Source: DATFXF01 sp035258565 (lineage in GTDB: Bacteria > Acidobacteriota > Terriglobia > Acidiferrales > UBA7541). From it: a stretch of 11,044 bases of DNA. The stretch spans positions 1 through 11,044 of the forward strand of contig DATFXF010000132.1 in assembly GCA_035258565.1 (NCBI GenBank). Reading direction: 5' to 3'. The notes beneath the pieces were generated by a model that ran no database searches, had not been told where the DNA came from, and saw nothing but the letters and a program-made list of their open reading frames with translations. Positions 6,944 to 11,044 of this stretch are shown here, one piece after another; position 1 is the first letter of the stretch; every line of letters begins with the position of its first letter. Made by a program: the position numbers and the translations under genes.

Positions 6944-8931
6944 GCTTGGAGAGCTCCCTCAGGGACACGGTTGGGTGCCGGGGTGCGCTGGTCCGCTTGC
7001 CTTTTTTTCTTGGCGCCGCAGTGAGGGCAGAACATGAACGAGGGAAGGAGGTCGCGCCCGCAACTCGAGCATTCGACAGCAGCGATGGGCTCGAAGGGTA
7101 CCACGCGTAGAACCTCTTCGATGGTGGTCATGCCCCGGCGCACGTTGTCTAGGGCGTATTCCTGCATCAGCTTCATGCCCGCCGAGCGAGCGAGCGTGCG
7201 GATTTCGTCGCTGCGGGCGCCCGAACGCACCGCCCCGCGGATGGACTCGCTGAACGTCAGCAGTTCATAGATGCCCACGCGACCCTTGTAACCTGTGTGA
7301 TCGCAGGTGGGGCAGCCCACCGGGACGGCTTGCGTCTTGGGGGGTTCGGCCAGGCCGGCGTTCAGCAGTTGGGTGGTGAACTCAGGCCTGGCGGGCATTT
7401 CTTCGCGGCAGGTGCAGAGCTTGCGCACCAGCCGCTGGGCGAGGATTCCGCTCACCGAAGAGGCGATCAGGAAGCCGGGGATATCTAGGTCCAGCAGGCG
7501 GGTGACCGCGGCAACGCTGTCGTTGGTATGCAAGGTGGACAGCACCAGGTGGCCGGTTTGTGACGCCTTCATGGCTATCTCTGCTGTCTCCCGGTCGCGA
7601 ATCTCGCCTACCATAATGATGTTTGGGTCCTGGCGCAGGATCGAGCGCAGCACACTGGCGAAGTTCAGCCCCGCCTTGGTGTTCACATGCACCTGGTTGA
7701 TACCTTCCAGGTTGTACTCGACCGGGTCTTCGACCGTGATGATGTTCACGGTGGGCTTGCGCAGCAAGTTGAGTGCAGCGTAGAGAGTAGTGCTTTTGCC
7801 TGCGCCGGTCGGACCCGTCACCAGGAGCATGCCCTGGGGGAGACTCAACAGCCGCGTGAGCCCGTCGGAGATGTCCTTCGCCAGACCGAGTTCGGCCAGC
7901 CCCAGCAGCGGTGCGTCCGGCTCGAGCAACCGCATGACCACTTTCTCGCCGTACTGTGTGGGTAGGGTGGAAACGCGCATGTCGAGCTTCTTCGACCCCA
8001 CCCGCACCATGAACCGGCCGTCCTGCGGGGTGCGCCTCTCGGCGATGTCCATGTCGGAGAGGATCTTGATGCGGGAGATGAGCGAGTTCTGGAGATTGCG
8101 AGGGGCGCGTTGCAGGTCGCGCAGTACCCCGTCGACACGGATGCGCACGGCCGTATCCGCGGCCTGCGGCTCAATGTGGACGTCACTGGCGTGCCGCTCG
8201 AGCGCGGCGGCGATGATGCTGGAAACCAGGCGCACGGCTGGAGTGCGCTTGTGCGCCAGTTCGGCCTGCATCTCCTGCATCGCTTCCTGGTTGCTTTGGC
8301 GAGAACTGGTGGAGATGAACTCCATCCCCGCGATCTGGTCTTCGACCTCGACCGGTGCCTCCGCGACTTGCGCCGCTGCCACGGACGCCATTGCCGCACC
8401 CGAGGTGGCTGTGGGCTTATGCAAACCGTAGGGCTTCTCGAGGGTGAGTTCGGCGGCCTTCGGCGAGCTGTAGAGCTTCTCGATCGTGACCTCGCGAGGT
8501 TTCTGCACGCCGTAGTGCTTCTCGATAGCGGCCAGGATCTCCTTACGGAACCCCAGCCGGGGGGAGATGGTCAGGCCAGCAGTAAAGCGCAGCTCATCGA
8601 TGGTGTGCAGGTTCTGCGGCTCGGCCATCACCACGACCAGCCGCGTCCCTTCCTGGACGGTGGGCAGCACGATGCAGCGCTGTGCCACGTGGAGGGGGAT
8701 GCGTTTAACCGCGGCGGGGTCCACGTGCACGGTGGCGCAATCCGCATAGGGCACGTGAGTCACCTCGGCCAACGCGGCGGCCAGATCGGCCTTGCTGACC
8801 ATCCCCCGCTCGAGCATCAGCTCGCCCAGGTGGATGACCTTGCCCTGTTGCTCTTCAATCGCCTTGGCCAGATCGGCTGGGGAGATTTGTCCCCGCTCCC
8901 GCAGCACCTCGCCAAGCCTCTTCCTCTTCAT
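6940..8931 (-). CDS. PilB/GspE-family secretion/pilus ATPase with MshEN domain and C-terminal zinc ribbon
   Basis: This 663-residue AAA+-like ATPase powers assembly of type IV pili or type II secretion pseudopili at the inner membrane. The N-terminus has two MshEN motifs: RLGEVL...L...I..Q (5-28) and, after exactly five residues, HLGELM...L...L..V (34-57). This domain binds c-di-GMP in MshE-type ATPases; here the second motif has His for Arg and Val for Gln. The catalytic part is complete: SDVHIEP (249-255), Walker A GPTGAGKST (373-381), Asp box ITVEDPVEY (398-406), Walker B IIMVGEIRDRETA (438-450) and His box HLVLSTLHTN (461-470). A CxC...CxxC zinc site (C506, C508, C540, C543) is typical of the family. 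An extra zinc ribbon (C621, C624, C635, C638) extends the C-terminus. The ATG at 8931 has GAGG six bases upstream. The gene overlaps the PilZ gene by four bases. No pilM-Q, pilC or pilT genes are in view, so PilB and GspE cannot be told apart. Confidence 0.95.
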   Translation of the reverse strand: MKRKRLGEVLRERGQISPADLAKAIEEQQGKVIHLGELMLERGMVSKADLAAALAEVTHVPYADCATVHVDPAAVKRIPLHVAQRCIVLPTVQEGTRLVVVMAEPQNLHTIDELRFTAGLTISPRLGFRKEILAAIEKHYGVQKPREVTIEKLYSSPKAAELTLEKPYGLHKPTATSGAAMASVAAAQVAEAPVEVEDQIAGMEFISTSSRQSNQEAMQEMQAELAHKRTPAVRLVSSIIAAALERHASDVHIEPQAADTAVRIRVDGVLRDLQRAPRNLQNSLISRIKILSDMDIAERRTPQDGRFMVRVGSKKLDMRVSTLPTQYGEKVVMRLLEPDAPLLGLAELGLAKDISDGLTRLLSLPQGMLLVTGPTGAGKSTTLYAALNLLRKPTVNIITVEDPVEYNLEGINQVHVNTKAGLNFASVLRSILRQDPNIIMVGEIRDRETAEIAMKASQTGHLVLSTLHTNDSVAAVTRLLDLDIPGFLIASSVSGILAQRLVRKLCTCREEMPARPEFTTQLLNAGLAEPPKTQAVPVGCPTCDHTGYKGRVGIYELLTFSESIRGAVRSGARSDEIRTLARSAGMKLMQEYALDNVRRGMTTIEEVLRVVPFEPIAAVECSSCGRDLLPSFMFCPHCGAKKKRQADQRTPAPNRVPEGALQA
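8413..8538 (-). repeat. Triplicated 42-bp unit inside the pilus ATPase gene
   Basis: Residues 132-173 of the ATPase are three 14-residue units: ILAAIEKHYGVQKP, REVTIEKLYSSPKA and AELTLEKPYGLHKP. All share [I/L]-E-K-x-Y at the same phase and a lysine at position 13. The DNA also repeats: the plus strand shows closely related GTAG-N-GCTTCTCGA blocks once per unit. The first unit is the normal final helix of the MshEN domain, so the others look like tandem duplications that lengthen the linker to the catalytic core. Confidence 0.75.
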
Positions 8932-9472
8932 CTCATGCCTCGTTCTGAACCCCGTGCCTGCGAGCCGCTGATCGGTGCGCGGTAGATCTGAGACTGCCTC
9001 GTTCGGAACCGGGAGGCCTTGATTCTCGCGGGCGAACTCGAAAAGCGAGCGTCCGCTTCTTTCTCTCCGTTGCCCTTCAGGTACCTAGGCTCGCGTGAGA
9101 GGCCCGCGCGGAGATGCGCGCGCACGAGTTGGCCTCGACAACTTCTGTGGTCGCGATAGGCTGCTGGCGCGTGGAAGTTTGGCGTCTCGCACCCGATCGA
9201 TCGGCCCCTAAAGAGGCCCTCGCGCGCCTCGCCGGGATGGGCCATCCACGATGATTGCTCCTGGCTTCGCCCTTCGGTTGGGCAGTCTCCGCCCCGCACA
9301 GCGGCGAGCCTCAAACTCAAGATACAAGCCACCGTCGCCATTTTCTGCTGCCCTCTTGACTCGAGCAAGTGCAAAGCGGCACGAGTTTGTCCGAAGTAGA
9401 AACGCGTGGAAAGAATGGGTCGTCGGGAGATTCCGAAAGGCTTCGCGACCGATGAGCGGCCTGCCCGCTGCC
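8932..9472 (-). other. Long non-coding stretch upstream of the pilus ATPase gene
   Basis: These 541 bases hold no convincing gene on either strand. A minus-strand frame runs through to a stop overlapping the ATPase start, but its translation is rich in Arg, Ser and Gly and overlaps the well-supported small gene upstream in another frame. Minor hairpins are present, for example GGCCTC-TTTA-GGGGCC on the minus strand near 9203-9218 and GCCC/GGGC around 9270-9290, neither with a U-tract. No tRNA T-loop and no c-di-GMP riboswitch core (ACGCAAAGC) was found. The stretch presumably carries the promoter and leader of the ATPase operon, but I could not locate the promoter. Confidence 0.5.
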
Positions 9473-9691
9473 TTAGACTCGGCGCACTACGGGAATCCGG
9501 GCTTGCCGCAATACGTGCGCCACTTCGGTTTCCTTTAGCCTCGAGGCATCGTACTCTAACGAGAGCTGCTTCTTCGTCTCGTCCACGCGAAACCGCCGGA
9601 GCCCGTATGTATTCGCAAATCCTCCGAGAGCTCGGAGTTGCTCGGGCCCGAGGGGGGACTGTAATTCGTAGGTAATCTCGACCAGCGTCAT
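9473..9691 (-). CDS. Small ferredoxin-fold (HMA-like) protein without metal-binding cysteines
   Basis: The 72-residue protein reads as beta (VEITYEL), alpha (GPEQLRALGGFANTYG), beta (RRFRVDE), beta (QLSLEYDAS), alpha (KETEVAHVLRQA), beta (PVVRRV). That is the order of heavy-metal-associated (HMA) domains, including the 'val-asp ... leu-x-tyr-asp' hairpin, but the CxxC loop after the first strand is replaced by LQSP and there is no cysteine at all. It therefore cannot bind copper as Atx1/CopZ does. It is divergent from the copper-type ATPase at 9775 with 83 bases between the starts, which may reflect a shared origin or function, but this is inference. An extended -10 element eight bases before the ATG suggests an almost leaderless message, and no Shine-Dalgarno is seen. 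I know of no assigned function. Confidence 0.72.
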   Translation of the reverse strand: MTLVEITYELQSPLGPEQLRALGGFANTYGLRRFRVDETKKQLSLEYDASRLKETEVAHVLRQARIPVVRRV

Positions 9692-9699
9692 CGGCCGGC

Positions 9700-9708
9700 A
9701 TTATACCA
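9700..9708 (-). promoter_or_regulatory. Extended -10 promoter giving a near-leaderless transcript
   Basis: The minus strand reads TGGTATAAT, a perfect extended -10 (TGn plus consensus TATAAT), followed by eight bases and the ATG at 9691. With the usual seven-base offset, transcription would begin one or two bases before the start codon. There is no good -35 hexamer, as is common for extended -10 promoters. The lack of any Shine-Dalgarno for the gene agrees with leaderless translation. Confidence 0.65.
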
Positions 9709-9757
9709 GTGGGAGTGGAACGATTCGCCCGAGCACCTGCGGTAGCTCGAAATCATC

Positions 9758-9766
9758 TAATATAGC
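9758..9766 (+). promoter_or_regulatory. Possible -10 region of the metal ATPase gene
   Basis: An AT-rich patch, TAATATAGC, is the only one before the ATPase start at 9775. TAATAT or the overlapping TATAGC could act as a -10 element, which would again put the transcription start within a few bases of the ATG. No convincing -35 element or Shine-Dalgarno was found, and no obvious CueR- or CsoR-type operator palindrome was noticed. Confidence 0.3.
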
Positions 9767-9774
9767 GACCGAAG

Positions 9775-11044
9775 ATGGCCTCCAAGGATTCCCGAGATCC
9801 AAAACAGGAAGGCCTGCTTGCCGTCGACCCCGTCTGTGGCATGGGGGTCGAACCCGAGCGCGCCGCATCCGAGCAGCAGGGTGGGCAAACGTATTACTTC
9901 TGCAGTCAGCACTGCCTCGGAAAATTCCAGGCCGAACCTGAGAAGTATCTCGCGGCCTCCCCCCTCCAGGCTGCTTCCGCTCACGCGGGATCGAGTGCAC
10001 CATCGGTTCAGCCGGCACAAACAGCAGGTCCTGAGGAGTATACCTGCCCCATGCATCCTTACGTGCGCGCGGGGCGCGCCGTCTCGTGTCCGCAATGCGG
10101 CATGGCGCTTGAGCCGCTGAGCAGCACTGGGCCTCGAAGCAAGACAGAGTATGTCTGCCCGATGCACCCCGAGGTCGTTCGCGACGTCCCGGGCGCATGC
10201 CCCATCTGTGGCATGGCGCTAGAGCCTCGTACGGTGGCAGTCGAGGAGGAGAATCCCGAGCTTGCTTTGATGAAACGACGCTTCTGGTTGAGCGTCATCC
10301 TTAGCGCTCCCATCCTGCTCCTGGCAATGGCAGAGATGCTTCCCGGACGGCCGCTCGGCGGCCTCTCCGGCCGCGCACGCAATTGGATCGAGCTTGTGCT
10401 GGCTACGCCGGTTGTTCTGTGGGGCGGCTGGCCCTTCTTCGTGCGCGGTTGGGCTTCGATCGTGAACCGTAGCCTGAATATGTTCACGCTGATCGCCATG
10501 GGGACCGGCACGGCATATGGCTATAGCGTCATAGCGACTCTCTTTCCGAGTATCTTCCCAGCGTCATTCCGAGGTCCGCGGGGCGAGGTGGCTGTTTACT
10601 TTGAGGCCGCCGCGGTCATTACCGCCTTGGTGCTCCTCGGGCAGGTCCTTGAGCTCCGCGCGCGTAGCCAGACCAGCAGCGCCATCCGAGCGCTGCTGGG
10701 CCTCCAGCCCAAGACCGCGCGCCTGCTCTCCGACAATGGCGCCGAGCAGGACGTGCCGCTCGAGCAGGTCCGCCGCGGGGACCGCCTGCGCGTGCGCCCG
10801 GGCGAGAAGGTGCCTGTGGACGGAGTTGTGCTCGAGGGTACGAGCGCCGTAGATGAATCGATGATCACCGGCGAGGCCGTTCCGGTCGAGAAGAAGCCCG
10901 GCGACCCGGTCACCGGCGGCACGGTAAACACAACGGGCAGTTTTGTGATGCGGGCCGAGCGCGTGGGCAGCGAAACGCTGCTTGCGCAGATCGTGCGTAT
11001 GGTCTCGGAAGCGCAACGCAGCCGCGCGCCGATCCAGCGTCTGG
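9775..11044 (+). CDS. P1B-type heavy-metal (copper-type) transporting ATPase, 5' part
   Basis: The first 423 residues of a P-type metal pump are present; the gene runs off the window. In order: a YHS domain (about 16-60) with DPVCGM (18-23) and FCSQHC (42-47); an Ala/Pro-rich linker; two heavy-metal-binding domains, YTCPMHP...CPQCGMALEP (89-114) and YVCPMHP...CPICGMALEP (126-151); membrane helices at about 170-187, 205-223, 234-258 and 273-293; and the actuator domain with ESMITGE (361-367), whose TGE motif dephosphorylates the enzyme. The CPx membrane motif, DKTG phosphorylation site and nucleotide domain lie beyond the end. The His/Met/Cys-rich N-terminus resembles CopB/CopA-like exporters of the copper/silver group, which expel metal from the cytoplasm using ATP. 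The ATG at 9775 is the first in-frame start matching a normal YHS N-terminus. It is divergent from the HMA-like small gene. Confidence 0.95.
   Translation, partial: MASKDSRDPKQEGLLAVDPVCGMGVEPERAASEQQGGQTYYFCSQHCLGKFQAEPEKYLAASPLQAASAHAGSSAPSVQPAQTAGPEEYTCPMHPYVRAGRAVSCPQCGMALEPLSSTGPRSKTEYVCPMHPEVVRDVPGACPICGMALEPRTVAVEEENPELALMKRRFWLSVILSAPILLLAMAEMLPGRPLGGLSGRARNWIELVLATPVVLWGGWPFFVRGWASIVNRSLNMFTLIAMGTGTAYGYSVIATLFPSIFPASFRGPRGEVAVYFEAAAVITALVLLGQVLELRARSQTSSAIRALLGLQPKTARLLSDNGAEQDVPLEQVRRGDRLRVRPGEKVPVDGVVLEGTSAVDESMITGEAVPVEKKPGDPVTGGTVNTTGSFVMRAERVGSETLLAQIVRMVSEAQRSRAPIQRL

Noticed and set aside
7790..8985. Long plus-strand frames opposite the pilus ATPase gene
   Set aside because: They are antisense shadows of a strongly conserved ATPase and show no family features.
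8928..9701. 257-residue minus-strand frame whose stop overlaps the pilus ATPase start
   Set aside because: It overlaps the well-supported 72-residue gene in a different frame, has low-complexity Arg/Ser/Gly composition and no family resemblance; the ATGA overlap is probably accidental.
1..11044. tRNA, rRNA, CRISPR array, insertion sequence or phage genes
   Set aside because: No T-loop/anticodon-arm pattern, no regularly spaced repeats, no transposase or integrase motifs and no terminal inverted repeats with flanking duplications were seen on reading both strands.

Overview
The window looks like chromosomal DNA of a GC-rich Gram-negative bacterium, most probably a member of the Acidobacteriota. 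This is inferred from protein style only: the periplasmic/outer-envelope hypothetical at 1695-2654, the TonB protein with a PilZ-like N-terminus and the 4HB-PAS-hybrid-kinase remnant are types I associate with that phylum. No rRNA, tRNA, CRISPR array, insertion sequence or phage gene was seen.

Left part (1-2730, minus strand): the window opens in a decayed 4HB-PAS hybrid sensor kinase (5-1306) with several frameshifts, an in-frame stop and two internal deletions, one of which removed the phospho-accepting histidine. Just upstream lies a very small intact gene (1324-1491) for a Flp-type pilin with a near-ideal Shine-Dalgarno and a perfect prepilin-peptidase signature. Next is a secreted or outer-envelope protein of unknown function.

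Middle (2733-6025, plus strand): a long TonB-type energy transducer carries a cytoplasmic PilZ-like domain. It is followed by a two-TM potassium-channel/RCK protein with an altered selectivity filter. The channel's leader contains three complementary segments able to form two mutually exclusive stems. The 550 bases after the channel hold only a doubtful small secreted ORF on the minus strand.

Right-centre (6575-8931, minus strand): a PilB/GspE-family ATPase with an N-terminal MshEN (c-di-GMP-binding type) domain is translationally coupled through an ATGA overlap to a canonical PilZ protein. The ATPase has a triplicated 14-residue linker unit and an added C-terminal zinc ribbon.

Right end: a small ferredoxin-fold, HMA-like protein without metal-binding cysteines (9473-9691, minus) has an extended -10 promoter that predicts an almost leaderless mRNA. 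It is divergent from a P1B-type copper-ATPase-like pump with YHS and two heavy-metal-binding domains (9775 to the window end, incomplete).

The recurring theme is surface pili under cyclic-di-GMP control: a pilin, a pilus motor with a predicted c-di-GMP sensor domain, a PilZ protein and a PilZ-like TonB. The physical link between the pilin and the motor is inference, because they are more than 5 kb apart and no other pilus genes are in view.
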